Below are positions 1 to 7,407 of a DNA stretch of 7,624 bases, in pieces. The stretch's first letter is position 1. The number at the start of each line of letters is the position of its first letter. The stretch lies in contig NZ_CALNAT010000132.1 in the NCBI RefSeq assembly GCF_937873925.1, positions 1-7,624 of the forward strand. The letters are read 5' to 3'. The translations under genes and the position numbers were made by a program. The notes under the pieces were generated by a model, which saw only the letters and a list, made by a program, of their open reading frames with translations, did no database searches and was not told where the DNA came from. The DNA is from an uncultured Proteiniphilum sp. (GTDB lineage Bacteria > Bacteroidota > Bacteroidia > Bacteroidales > Dysgonomonadaceae).

Positions 1-1107
1 CGGCAGATAGGGGAGACCATCAGGAATTTCGACCTGGAGGGACAATACAGCAAGCGGGGTACACCCACCATGGGCGGGGTCATTGTGATCCTCTCCATTC
101 TGGCTTCCACATTGCTTTTCGGAAAATTAGAGAATATCTATATTATCCTGATGCTTGTCAGCACCCTTTGGCTGGGTACATTAGGCTTTGCCGATGATTA
201 TATCAAGGTATTCAAAAGGGATAAAGAGGGATTGAAAGGAAAGTTCAAGATTGTGGCGCAGGTGGGGTTGGGACTGATCGTTGGCCTCACCATCTATTTC
301 AGTCCCGAAATTGTTGTCCGGGAAAATACCGAGATCCGTGTGAATAACGTGATAGAGGAGGTCACCTACCAAAACGAGGATGTGAAAACCACCAGCACCA
401 CCATTCCGTTTGTGAAAAACAACAATTTCGATTACAAATGGCTTGTCAACTGGATGGGCGATTATGCGGATATGGCGGTATGGGTCGTTTTTATTCTGGT
501 GGTCATCCTTATAGTAACGGCGGTCTCCAACAGTGCCAACCTGACGGACGGGCTGGACGGGCTGGCTTCCGGCTCTTCGGCCATCATCGGAGTGGCATTG
601 GGGATACTTGCCTACGTTTCGGGACGTGTCGACTTTGCCTCTTATCTGAATATCATGTATATACCGGGAGGGGACGAACTGATGGTGTTTGCCTCCGCTT
701 TCGTGGGGGCCTGCGTAGGCTTTCTCTGGTACAATGCCTATCCGGCCCAGGTATTCATGGGCGACACAGGCAGTCTTACCATGGGAGGTATTATCGGCGT
801 TTTTGCCGTGCTGATCCACAAGGAACTGCTGTTGCCTATTCTATGCGGGGTATTTTTTGTGGAGGCGTTATCGGTCATTGCGCAGGTAGCCTATTTTAAA
901 TTTACAAAGAAAAAATTCGGGGTGGGTAAACGTATCTTCAAGATGACACCCCTGCATCATCATTACCAAAAGCCGGGTGATGGAAGCATTGACGCCTTTA
1001 TTCAGAAGCCTTTCGCTCCGTTGCCCGAGCCGAAGATCGTGAGTCGCTTCTGGTTAGTAGGAATGATCCTGGCCGTATTGGCCCTGGCGACACTCAAAAT
1101 GCGGTAA
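1..1107 (+). CDS. mraY: Phospho-N-acetylmuramoyl-pentapeptide-transferase MraY (5' partial)
   Basis: Integral membrane enzyme that transfers phospho-MurNAc-pentapeptide from the UDP precursor to undecaprenyl phosphate, making lipid I on the cytoplasmic face. The frame is open from base 1 and reads RQIGETIRNFDLEG then KRGTPTMGG, the conserved first cytoplasmic loop, so the ATG at 70 is internal and the true start lies upstream. About 50 residues (first helix) are probably missing, judging by Bacteroides homologues of about 420 residues; 368 are visible. Family motifs present: the Asp pair of ADDYIKVF (193-198), NLTDGLDGLA (538-567), FMGDTGSL with its catalytic-site Asp (763-765) and MTPLHHHY (943-966). 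Several hydrophobic helices are evident and the protein ends RFWLVGMILAVLALATLKMR, like other MraYs. Two insertions relative to E. coli MraY, at about 304-462 and 967-1023, fit the Bacteroidetes form. The next gene, murD, follows after 92 bp. Confidence 0.97.
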   Translation, partial: RQIGETIRNFDLEGQYSKRGTPTMGGVIVILSILASTLLFGKLENIYIILMLVSTLWLGTLGFADDYIKVFKRDKEGLKGKFKIVAQVGLGLIVGLTIYFSPEIVVRENTEIRVNNVIEEVTYQNEDVKTTSTTIPFVKNNNFDYKWLVNWMGDYADMAVWVVFILVVILIVTAVSNSANLTDGLDGLASGSSAIIGVALGILAYVSGRVDFASYLNIMYIPGGDELMVFASAFVGACVGFLWYNAYPAQVFMGDTGSLTMGGIIGVFAVLIHKELLLPILCGVFFVEALSVIAQVAYFKFTKKKFGVGKRIFKMTPLHHHYQKPGDGSIDAFIQKPFAPLPEPKIVSRFWLVGMILAVLALATLKMR

Positions 1108-1169
1108 TGATGTTGGTGTGGTAAAAAAGAGAGGCACTGGTCAGGATACCGGCAATAGATTTTGAACCG

Positions 1170-1195
1170 ATTAAATTGGTCAATTAAATTGGTGA
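1170..1195 (+). repeat. 13-bp imperfect tandem repeat upstream of murD
   Basis: ATTAAATTGGTCA (1170-1182) is followed directly by ATTAAATTGGTGA (1183-1195), differing at one base. The copies end next to the murD GTG/ATG start, so they fill the ribosome-binding region. The junction also forms a small inverted repeat, AATTG-GT-CAATT (1174-1185). Whether this is replication slippage or a functional site cannot be told from the sequence. Confidence 0.85.
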
Positions 1196-1199
1196 AGTG

Positions 1200-2540
1200 A
1201 TGGATGAGAAGTTGATTGTGATTCTGGGTGGGGGCGAAAGCGGCGTAGGCTCTGCCATACTGGCCCAAAAGAAAGGCTTCAGGGTGTTTCTGTCCGACAG
1301 CGGCGTGCTGAACGATGAGCATCGGGATACGCTGAAAGCATACCGGATAGATTTTGAGGAGAACGGACATACCGAAGAGAGCATATTGGCGGCCGGCGAA
1401 ATCGTGAAAAGTCCCGGTATCCCGGATAGCGCCCCCATCATGCGGAAGGTGTTGGCAAAAGGTATTCCTGTGATCTCCGAGATTGAATTTGCAGGTAGAT
1501 ATACAGACGCGAAAATGATCTGTATCACCGGCAGCAACGGTAAAACCACCACGGCCAGCCTGATCTACCATATCCTGCGGTCGGCAGGATTGAACGTGGG
1601 GTTAGGTGGCAATATCGGAAAGAGTTTCGCCCGCCAGGTGGCAGAGGAATCTTATGATTATTATGTATTGGAACTGAGCAGTTTCCAACTGGAAGGGGTC
1701 TGCGATTTTAAAGCTGATATAGCGGTACTACTGAATATTACCCCTGATCATCTGGATCGCTACGATCATAATCTCCAACACTATGTGGACGCTAAAATGC
1801 GGATCATCCGGAATCAGGAAACGGAAGACGCATTTATCTATTGGATAGATGATCCGTTAGTGACAAGAGAAATAGAGAAACTGAAACCGGCAGCCGCTTT
1901 CTATCCCTTTGGTGAGAAGAAGCGCGATCATATGGCCGCGTATACGGAAAACGGGAAATTGTATATTCAAATAAAAGAAAATATATTCGATATGGAATTG
2001 GAATTGCTTGCCCTGGAGGGGATGCATAATGTATATAATTCGTTGGCATCAGGCATTGTGGCAAAACTGATGGATGTCAGCGATGAGCAGTTACGTACCT
2101 CCCTGTCCGATTTCAAGGGGGTTCCGCACCGGCTTGAAAAAGTGGCTACGGTACGTGGAGTGCAGTATATCAACGATTCCAAAGCGACCAATGTGAATTC
2201 CTGTTGGTATGCCTTGCAAAGCATGCGTACAAAAACAGTATTGATCCTTGGAGGCACGGACAAAGGAAATGATTACACCGAGATTGAAGAATTGGTACGT
2301 AGCAAGGTAAGAGCGTTGGTCTTGCTGGGAAAAGATAACAGCAAATTGCATGCATTTTTCGATGGTAAAGTAAATGATATCCGGGATGCCGGTTCCATGA
2401 AAGAGGCGGTGGATACTGCCTACGAATTGGCGCAGAAAGGCGATACCGTCTTGCTCTCGCCCTGTTGTGCCAGTTTCGACCTGTTCAAAAATTACGAAGA
2501 CCGCGGTGACCAGTTCAGGGAGTGCGTGAGGAGACTGTGA
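1200..2540 (+). CDS. murD: UDP-N-acetylmuramoyl-L-alanine--D-glutamate ligase MurD
   Basis: Cytoplasmic ATP-dependent Mur ligase that adds D-glutamate to UDP-MurNAc-L-Ala. With the ATG at 1200 it has 446 residues, close to the family norm (E. coli 438). Order: N-terminal Rossmann-like UDP-binding domain (about 1-95, starting IVILGGGESG), central ATPase domain with P-loop GSNGKTTT (111-118), ELSSFQLE (158-165), NITPDHLDRYD, and the Lys of YVDAKMRI (199) that matches the carbamylated lysine of E. coli MurD. The C-terminal domain carries FKGVPHRLE (305-313), INDSKATN and SPCCASFDLF (from 420), typical D-Glu and nucleotide-binding segments. Start: GTG at 1197 is immediately followed in frame by ATG at 1200, so the protein begins MMDEK or MDEK; I prefer ATG. 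No strong Shine-Dalgarno is visible, which is usual in Bacteroidetes. An imperfect 13-bp tandem repeat abuts the start. The gene ends with TGA 88 bp before ftsW. Confidence 0.97.
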   Translation: MDEKLIVILGGGESGVGSAILAQKKGFRVFLSDSGVLNDEHRDTLKAYRIDFEENGHTEESILAAGEIVKSPGIPDSAPIMRKVLAKGIPVISEIEFAGRYTDAKMICITGSNGKTTTASLIYHILRSAGLNVGLGGNIGKSFARQVAEESYDYYVLELSSFQLEGVCDFKADIAVLLNITPDHLDRYDHNLQHYVDAKMRIIRNQETEDAFIYWIDDPLVTREIEKLKPAAAFYPFGEKKRDHMAAYTENGKLYIQIKENIFDMELELLALEGMHNVYNSLASGIVAKLMDVSDEQLRTSLSDFKGVPHRLEKVATVRGVQYINDSKATNVNSCWYALQSMRTKTVLILGGTDKGNDYTEIEELVRSKVRALVLLGKDNSKLHAFFDGKVNDIRDAGSMKEAVDTAYELAQKGDTVLLSPCCASFDLFKNYEDRGDQFRECVRRL

Positions 2541-2582
2541 ATAATGTGAATAATATGCCAATGTGTGAATGGGAATAATGTG
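2539..2582 (+). repeat. Short direct repeats in the murD-ftsW gap
   Basis: GAATAATGTG occurs at 2539-2548, overlapping the murD stop, and again at 2573-2582, with a partial copy (GAATAAT) at 2548-2554. The rest of the 88-bp gap is AT-rich. I see no convincing promoter or terminator in it. Confidence 0.6.
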
Positions 2583-2628
2583 CAAGCGCATTGATTTGAT
2601 AACATCAGCACATCAATAAATTAAAAAT

Positions 2629-3990
2629 ATGCTTAACGACAGTAATCAAATAGCCGGTCAACCCTATGAAGGAGTAGCGGAAACGGAATCTTCGTTAGGT
2701 GATTTCGGGCGTAAGATATTCAAGGGAGATAAAGTGATCTGGCTGGTCTTTATCATTCTGTGTGTTATTTCACTGGTGGAGATCTTCAGCGCTACCAGTA
2801 CCATTGTCTATCGTCAACAAAATATATGGGGGCCGATACTGCGGCATGCCATGTTCCTGGTAGGCGGTGTGGGAGTGATCCTGCTTATTCATAACGTTCC
2901 CTACCGTTACTTTTCACTGTTGATATTCGTGTTGCTCGGAGCTATCGCATTATTGATCCTGACACCGTTTATAGGCGTCAGCGTCAACGGGGCCGACCGC
3001 TGGATCTCTTTTATGGGATTCACCATCCAGCCTTCGGAAATAGCCAAAATATCGCTGATGGGAACTATCGCCTTTCTGCTGAGCAAACAGAACGGGGAGA
3101 ACGATGGTCTTCTGTTCCGGTGGATGATCGGGCTGATGGTGGTTGTCTGCGGGATCATCGCCATGGATAACCTGTCGACGGCCGTGTTGCTGTTCGGGGT
3201 TTGCTATCTGCTGATGTTTATCGGCAATGTGAAATTCCTACGGCTGTTGAAGGTCGCAGGGGCAGGCATAGCCGCGATACTTCTGTTTTTCCTGCTCTTG
3301 AACGTAACCCCCGAGAGTTGGACTGAATCCGGGGCTTTGAGCCGACTGGGAACATGGAAGAACCGGATTGCCAATTTCAGTACACATAAAGAACTGTCGG
3401 AAGAGGAGTACTATACCATTACCGACGAAAATTACCAGGTGGCACACGCCAAGATCGCCATTGCAAACGGTGGTGTGCTGGGTGTCTTCCCCGGAAACAG
3501 TACGGAACGCGATTTCCTGCCGCAGGCCTATTCCGATTTCATCTATGCCATCATCATAGAAGAGATGGGGCTTCTGGGCGGGCTTTTTGTATTGCTTCTG
3601 TATGTAATCATCCTGATCCGGGCGGGAATGATCGCGCGGAAAACCGAAAAGTTGTTTCCCAAGTACCTCGTGCTGGGATCGGCATTGATGCTCTCCGTCC
3701 AGGCTTTTGTCAATATGGCGGTAGCGGTCAACCTGATCCCGGTCACCGGACAGCCGTTACCCCTGGTGAGCCGGGGCGGAACCTCTACCCTCATCACCTG
3801 CGCCTATTTCGGGTTGATCCTGAGTGCCGACCGCTTCGGTATAGGGAAGAAGAAAGAAGAGGAGACCGGCAAAAGGGAAACCGGGATGGATGAGGAGGAA
3901 AATAACGACCGTAACGACTTATCCGGGATGATGAAGGAGTCGATCGACAGGCTGGAGGATAAGGTTGAATTTGAAATTATTCAGGTATGA
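2629..3990 (+). CDS. ftsW: Septal peptidoglycan glycosyltransferase FtsW (SEDS family)
   Basis: Polytopic membrane protein of the SEDS family (FtsW/RodA/SpoVE), which polymerises lipid II into glycan strands at the division septum with a class B penicillin-binding protein. It has 453 residues with multiple hydrophobic helices, the first at about 36-56. Family signatures: VNGADRWISFMGF followed by IQPSEIAK (about 119-140), a large extracytoplasmic loop (about 228-300), LPQAYSDFIYAII with Asp303 aligning by motif with the essential Asp of RodA/FtsW, and PVTGQPLPLVSRGGTS (371-386), the Bacteroidetes form of the SYGGSS motif. FtsW is preferred over RodA because it lies between murD and murG. The ATG at 2629 gives a polar N-terminal stretch of about 34 residues; no other Met precedes the first helix. 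The C-terminal tail of about 50 residues (404-453) is highly charged and rich in Glu. The stop overlaps the murG start as ATGA, suggesting translational coupling. Confidence 0.95.
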   Translation: MLNDSNQIAGQPYEGVAETESSLGDFGRKIFKGDKVIWLVFIILCVISLVEIFSATSTIVYRQQNIWGPILRHAMFLVGGVGVILLIHNVPYRYFSLLIFVLLGAIALLILTPFIGVSVNGADRWISFMGFTIQPSEIAKISLMGTIAFLLSKQNGENDGLLFRWMIGLMVVVCGIIAMDNLSTAVLLFGVCYLLMFIGNVKFLRLLKVAGAGIAAILLFFLLLNVTPESWTESGALSRLGTWKNRIANFSTHKELSEEEYYTITDENYQVAHAKIAIANGGVLGVFPGNSTERDFLPQAYSDFIYAIIIEEMGLLGGLFVLLLYVIILIRAGMIARKTEKLFPKYLVLGSALMLSVQAFVNMAVAVNLIPVTGQPLPLVSRGGTSTLITCAYFGLILSADRFGIGKKKEEETGKRETGMDEEENNDRNDLSGMMKESIDRLEDKVEFEIIQV

Positions 3991-5129
3991 TGAAAGTAAT
4001 CATCAGCGGCGGCGGTACGGGAGGGCATATCTTTCCTGCTATCAGCATTGCCAATGCTGTGAAAGAGCGGTGGCCCGACAGCGAAATACTTTTCGTAGGG
4101 GCGGAAGACAGGATGGAGATGGAACGTGTGCCGGCAGCCGGATACAAGATTATCGGCTTACCGGTAGCCGGCTTCGACCGGCAGAATTTCCTGAAGAATT
4201 TCTCCGTGGCAGTGAAGTTGCTCAAAAGCATGCAGAAAGCACGTAGGATCATAAATGATTTTAAACCCGATATCGCTGTGGGGGTGGGAGGTTATGCCAG
4301 TGGCCCCATATTGAAGGCGGCGTCGGCGAAAGGTATACCGACCCTTCTTCAGGAGCAGAATTCCTATGCCGGTGTAACTAACAAGATGCTGGCACGCAAG
4401 GCGGCCACCATCTGTGTGGCATACGAAGGAATGGAGAAGTTTTTCCCGGAAGGGAAGATCGTACTCACCGGTAACCCCTGCCGGCAGGATCTGGTGGTTT
4501 CGGCAGAGAATCGTACGCAAGGATACAGTCACTTTCAATTGGATTCCGGCAAGAGAACCATGTTGTTGCTGGGCGGGAGCCTTGGCGCCCGTACGCTCAA
4601 CCGCAGCATTGCAGGCGCTTTCCCGAAACTGGCCGCAGCCGGTGACCTGCAGGTGATCTGGCAATGTGGGAAATATTACTATAAAGAGATGCTCCAACTG
4701 CAAACGGAAGGCAAGATGCCGCAAAACGTGTATCTGTTGGATTTCGTGTCGCGGATGGACTATGCTTATTCCGTAGCCGATCTGATAATATCCCGGGCCG
4801 GTGCCGGATCCATTTCGGAGTTCAGCCTGCTTGGAAAGGCGGTCATTCTGGTACCTTCGCCCAATGTGGCTGAGGATCATCAGACAAAGAATGCACAGGC
4901 GCTGGTCGATAAGGACGCAGCCGTCATGGTTTCGGATGCTGAGGCTCCCGATGTCCTGTTTGATAAGGCGATGACCCTGGTGAGGAACGACCGGGAGTTG
5001 AGAAGCCTCAGTAACAATATCGCGAAACTGGCACAGCATGATTCCGCGAAACGGATCGTCGACGAAATAGAAAAGATCGTTTTCTTGAAAGAGGTGAGGA
5101 GATTGAGTGAACGTGGTTTGTCTCATTAG
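3987..5129 (+). CDS. murG: UDP-GlcNAc:lipid I N-acetylglucosaminyltransferase MurG
   Basis: Peripheral membrane GT-B glycosyltransferase (family GT28) that adds GlcNAc to lipid I, making lipid II. It has 380 residues from the first ATG, slightly longer than E. coli MurG (355). N-terminal acceptor domain: glycine-rich loop GGTGGH (9-14), FVGAEDRMEMERVP, GVGGYASGP (99-107) and QEQNSYAGVTNK (122-133). C-terminal UDP-GlcNAc-binding domain: GGSLGA (196-201), ISRAGAGSISE with Glu278 matching the conserved nucleotide-sugar-binding Glu, and EDHQTKNA (296-303). Two adjacent in-frame ATGs (3987 and 3990) are possible starts. The first gives an ATGA overlap with the ftsW stop and the second a TGATG-like overlap; either implies translational coupling. 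The C-terminal tail of about 15 residues after the last helix is basic. murC begins 13 bp after the TAG stop. Confidence 0.97.
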   Translation: MMKVIISGGGTGGHIFPAISIANAVKERWPDSEILFVGAEDRMEMERVPAAGYKIIGLPVAGFDRQNFLKNFSVAVKLLKSMQKARRIINDFKPDIAVGVGGYASGPILKAASAKGIPTLLQEQNSYAGVTNKMLARKAATICVAYEGMEKFFPEGKIVLTGNPCRQDLVVSAENRTQGYSHFQLDSGKRTMLLLGGSLGARTLNRSIAGAFPKLAAAGDLQVIWQCGKYYYKEMLQLQTEGKMPQNVYLLDFVSRMDYAYSVADLIISRAGAGSISEFSLLGKAVILVPSPNVAEDHQTKNAQALVDKDAAVMVSDAEAPDVLFDKAMTLVRNDRELRSLSNNIAKLAQHDSAKRIVDEIEKIVFLKEVRRLSERGLSH

Positions 5130-5142
5130 CACATTGAGTAAG

Positions 5143-6525
5143 ATGAATTACGAGTCGATATATTTTATAGGCATTGGCGGTATCGGTATGAGTAACCTGG
5201 CCCGTTACTTTCTCTCCAAGGGGAAAAGGGTAGGAGGCTATGACCGTACCGAATCCGCGCTTACGCGATCGCTGCAGGAGGAGGGAGCATCCATCCATTA
5301 CCAGGATGATACCCATTCCATTCCGGCAGCATTCTTCGATAAGGAAAAAACATTGGTGGTCTATACGCCTGCCGTACCTGCATCGCACAGCGAATTCCTC
5401 TATTTCAGGGAGCACGGGTATGTTGTTATGAAAAGGGCGCAGTTGCTCGGTGAGATCACAAGTACGAGCGATGCTGTCTGTGTGGCGGGAACGCATGGAA
5501 AGACCACCGTCTCGAGTATGATCGCCCATCTGTTACGGCAGTCGCATCTGGATTGCAACGCTTTTCTGGGCGGGATCCTGAAGAATTACGACAGTAACCT
5601 GCTGCTTTCCGACAAGAGCAAGATCACTGTTGTGGAAGCCGATGAGTACGACCGCTCCTTCCACTGGTTAAAGCCGTGGATCGCCGTGATCACCTCGGCC
5701 GACCCCGACCATCTGGATATTTATGGCACGGAAGAAGCATACAGGGAGAGTTTTGAGAAATTCACCTCACTGATCCGGCCGGACGGGCATCTGATCATGA
5801 AAAAAGGGATACCGCTGACCCCGCGGAGCAACCAAACGGTGAAGGTATGGAGCTACGGGGAATCGGAAGGCGATTTTCATGCGGAGAATATCCGTATAGG
5901 GAATGGAGAGATTGTGTTCGATCTGGTGACACCTTCTGAAATCATCAGGGATATCTCACCGGGTGTCCCCGTGAAGATCAATATCGAGAACGGGGTGGCC
6001 GCCGCCGCGGCAACCCTTTTGTGCGGCGTTACGCCGGATGAGATCCGGGGAGTCATGCATACGTTCCGGGGAGCAGGGAGACGGTTTGATTTTCATATCA
6101 AGACCGATCAAATCGTTTTCATCGACGATTATGCCCATCATCCGCGGGAATTATCGGCTGCCATCGGGTCGATCAAAGCACTTTATCCCGACAGGAAAGT
6201 GACGGCTGTTTTTCAGCCGCATCTCTATTCACGTACCCGTGATTTTGCAGAGGAATTTGCGAAGAGTTTATCGCTCTCCGACGATGTGATACTGCTGGAT
6301 ATTTATCCGGCCAGGGAAGAGCCCATTGAAGGGGTCTCCTCGCAGATCATTTTCGATAAGATAAGAGCGGCGGAGAAGATGCTCTGCACGAAGCAGGAAT
6401 TGCCGGATCTGCTCCGGAAAAAAGAGGTGGAAGTGCTGGTGACGTTCGGCGCGGGGGATATCGACAGGCTGGTTCCCGAAATAGAACGGGTGTTGAGGGA
6501 GAAATACCTGTCGGGAAGTAAATGA
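5143..6525 (+). CDS. murC: UDP-N-acetylmuramate--L-alanine ligase MurC
   Basis: Cytoplasmic ATP-dependent Mur ligase that attaches the first stem amino acid, L-alanine, to UDP-MurNAc. With the ATG at 5143 it has 460 residues, a normal family length. Motifs in order: Rossmann loop GIGGIGM (10-16), VVYTPAVP, P-loop GTHGKTT (116-122), EADEYDRSF (165-173), SADPDHLD (185-192), NGVAAAAA (283-290), FIDDYAHHP (326-334), FQPHLYSRT (357-365), YPAREEP (388-394) and GAGDID near the end. The combination of EADE, DDYAHHP and YPAREEP identifies MurC rather than MurD, MurE or MurF. An in-frame GTG at 5107, inside the murG end, has a GAGGAG sequence five bases upstream and would add 12 residues (starting MNVVCL). 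I prefer ATG 5143 because MNYESIYFIGIGG is how MurC proteins usually begin. ftsQ follows after 66 bp containing a promoter candidate. Confidence 0.97.
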   Translation: MNYESIYFIGIGGIGMSNLARYFLSKGKRVGGYDRTESALTRSLQEEGASIHYQDDTHSIPAAFFDKEKTLVVYTPAVPASHSEFLYFREHGYVVMKRAQLLGEITSTSDAVCVAGTHGKTTVSSMIAHLLRQSHLDCNAFLGGILKNYDSNLLLSDKSKITVVEADEYDRSFHWLKPWIAVITSADPDHLDIYGTEEAYRESFEKFTSLIRPDGHLIMKKGIPLTPRSNQTVKVWSYGESEGDFHAENIRIGNGEIVFDLVTPSEIIRDISPGVPVKINIENGVAAAAATLLCGVTPDEIRGVMHTFRGAGRRFDFHIKTDQIVFIDDYAHHPRELSAAIGSIKALYPDRKVTAVFQPHLYSRTRDFAEEFAKSLSLSDDVILLDIYPAREEPIEGVSSQIIFDKIRAAEKMLCTKQELPDLLRKKEVEVLVTFGAGDIDRLVPEIERVLREKYLSGSK

Positions 6526-6560
6526 TTCTGAAGGTTCCACGCTATTGAATAACTTAATTG

Positions 6561-6568
6561 TATCTTTG
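6561..6568 (+). promoter_or_regulatory. Candidate Bacteroidetes -7 promoter element before ftsQ
   Basis: TATCTTTG matches the Bacteroidetes -7 consensus TAnnTTTG exactly and lies in the short noncoding gap between murC and ftsQ. A start of transcription a few bases downstream would give a leader of under about 20 nt before the GTG. The -33 side is weak: a TTG at 6545-6547 is only 13 bp upstream, shorter than the usual spacing of about 19-21 bp, and nothing better is seen at the expected distance. It is a motif match only. Confidence 0.5.
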
Positions 6569-6591
6569 CAGGTGATAAATATTTTTGGGCG

Positions 6592-7323
6592 GTGAAAAAA
6601 ATTCTCATTATATTGGTGGCGGCGGTGGTAATAGGCTACCTGATCTTTTCGGCTTCCTATTTCAGGGATATGTCGCGAAACAGGATATGTGAGAATTTTG
6701 GGGTAGTGATTGAAGATAGCACCCACTACCGGTTTGTGTCGGCGAAGGATATTGTAGATCTGGTAAAACGGTACGATCTTTATCCCGTCGGCAAAACATT
6801 CGGTGAGATCAACACACTGGCCATCCGTGATACCATCCTCGCCAACAGGCTGGTGGAGTCGGCAGGGGTGTTTACCACGGCGGGCGGTTCTGTCGTGGCG
6901 ACGGTATCTCAGCGGAAACCGGTATTGAGAGTTATCTCGGATGTAAAGGGTAATTTCTATGTGGATAATGAACGCCGTATTATGCCCGTCTCCGGTAACT
7001 TCGCCGTTTATGTGCCTGTGGCTACCGGCACCATCGATGAGAAGTTTGCCCGCAACCAATTGTATGATTTTGCCCTCTTTCTCCGTGCCCACCCCGATTG
7101 GGATGCATGGATAGAACAGATAGTGGTGCAAAAGGATCAAGAGGTGGAGTTGATCCCGCGGGCAGGCGATTTCAGGATCATTATGGGAAGTCTCGACGAT
7201 TATCCGGCAAAGCTGGCCAAGTTTGCCCGCTTCGTGGAGGAAGGGCTGAATGTAGTGGGGTGGAACCGCTATTCTGCCATCAATTTGAAATACGATAACC
7301 AGGTGGTTTGTACAAAGAGATAG
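6592..7323 (+). CDS. ftsQ: Cell division protein FtsQ (POTRA-domain divisome protein)
   Basis: Bitopic inner-membrane protein of the divisome which, in the family, links to FtsB/FtsL and helps control septal synthesis by FtsW and its transpeptidase. It has 243 residues: a short basic N-terminus (MKK), one hydrophobic helix at about 4-21, then an extracytoplasmic part. Residues about 34-105 (from VVIEDSTHYRFVSAKDI to the VSQRKPVLRVI segment) fit a POTRA domain. The rest fits the FtsQ beta domain, with FYVDNERRIMPVS, HPDWDAWIEQIVV and a C-terminus ending INLKYDNQVVCTKR, close to Bacteroides FtsQ as I remember it. The start must be GTG at 6592: upstream in frame there is only a stop (TAA at 6550) with no start codon between, and the next ATG (6670) falls after the membrane helix. 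It is the last gene visible; ftsA is expected next but does not appear in the following 301 bp. Confidence 0.93.
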   Translation: MKKILIILVAAVVIGYLIFSASYFRDMSRNRICENFGVVIEDSTHYRFVSAKDIVDLVKRYDLYPVGKTFGEINTLAIRDTILANRLVESAGVFTTAGGSVVATVSQRKPVLRVISDVKGNFYVDNERRIMPVSGNFAVYVPVATGTIDEKFARNQLYDFALFLRAHPDWDAWIEQIVVQKDQEVELIPRAGDFRIIMGSLDDYPAKLAKFARFVEEGLNVVGWNRYSAINLKYDNQVVCTKR

Positions 7324-7355
7324 TCCCGGTATCGTATGAAAATGATGTTAAAACG

Positions 7356-7384
7356 CAAACAAAAGACATTCTAAGGGTGTTTGT
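7356..7384 (+). terminator. Weak hairpin downstream of ftsQ, possible terminator
   Basis: GCAAACA from 7355 can pair with TGTTTGT (7378-7384) around a loop of 16 bases, 32 bp after the ftsQ stop. The stem is AT-rich and is followed by a run of A rather than T, so it does not fit a factor-independent terminator well. It may simply be another CAAAC/GTTTG repeat arm. Confidence 0.15.
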
Positions 7385-7407
7385 TAAAAAACAATGTAAC
7401 CAAAACA

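Noticed and set aside
70..72. ATG at 70 as the mraY start
   Set aside because: The frame is open to base 1 and the upstream codons encode the conserved GETIRN and KRGTPT segments, so this Met is internal (TMGG).
181..819. 212-codon open frame on the - strand opposite mraY
   Set aside because: Antisense to the conserved MraY motifs; composition typical of a shadow frame.
1108..1199. Possible promoter before murD (TAGATTTTG at 1156-1164)
   Set aside because: It has three bases rather than two between TA and TTTG and no matching -33 element at the right distance, so it does not fit the consensus.
2595..2624. Possible promoter before ftsW (TTTG at 2595-2598 and TAAATTAA at 2617-2624)
   Set aside because: The -7 half lacks the TG end of the consensus and would place the transcription start at or past the ftsW ATG.
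4158..5132. 324-codon open frame on the - strand opposite murG
   Set aside because: Lies fully antisense to a strongly conserved murG; its translation is rich in His, Gln and Arg without domain motifs, as expected for a shadow frame.
6268..7140. 290-codon open frame on the - strand across the murC end and ftsQ
   Set aside because: Antisense to two conserved genes and spanning their gap; no recognisable motif or start context.
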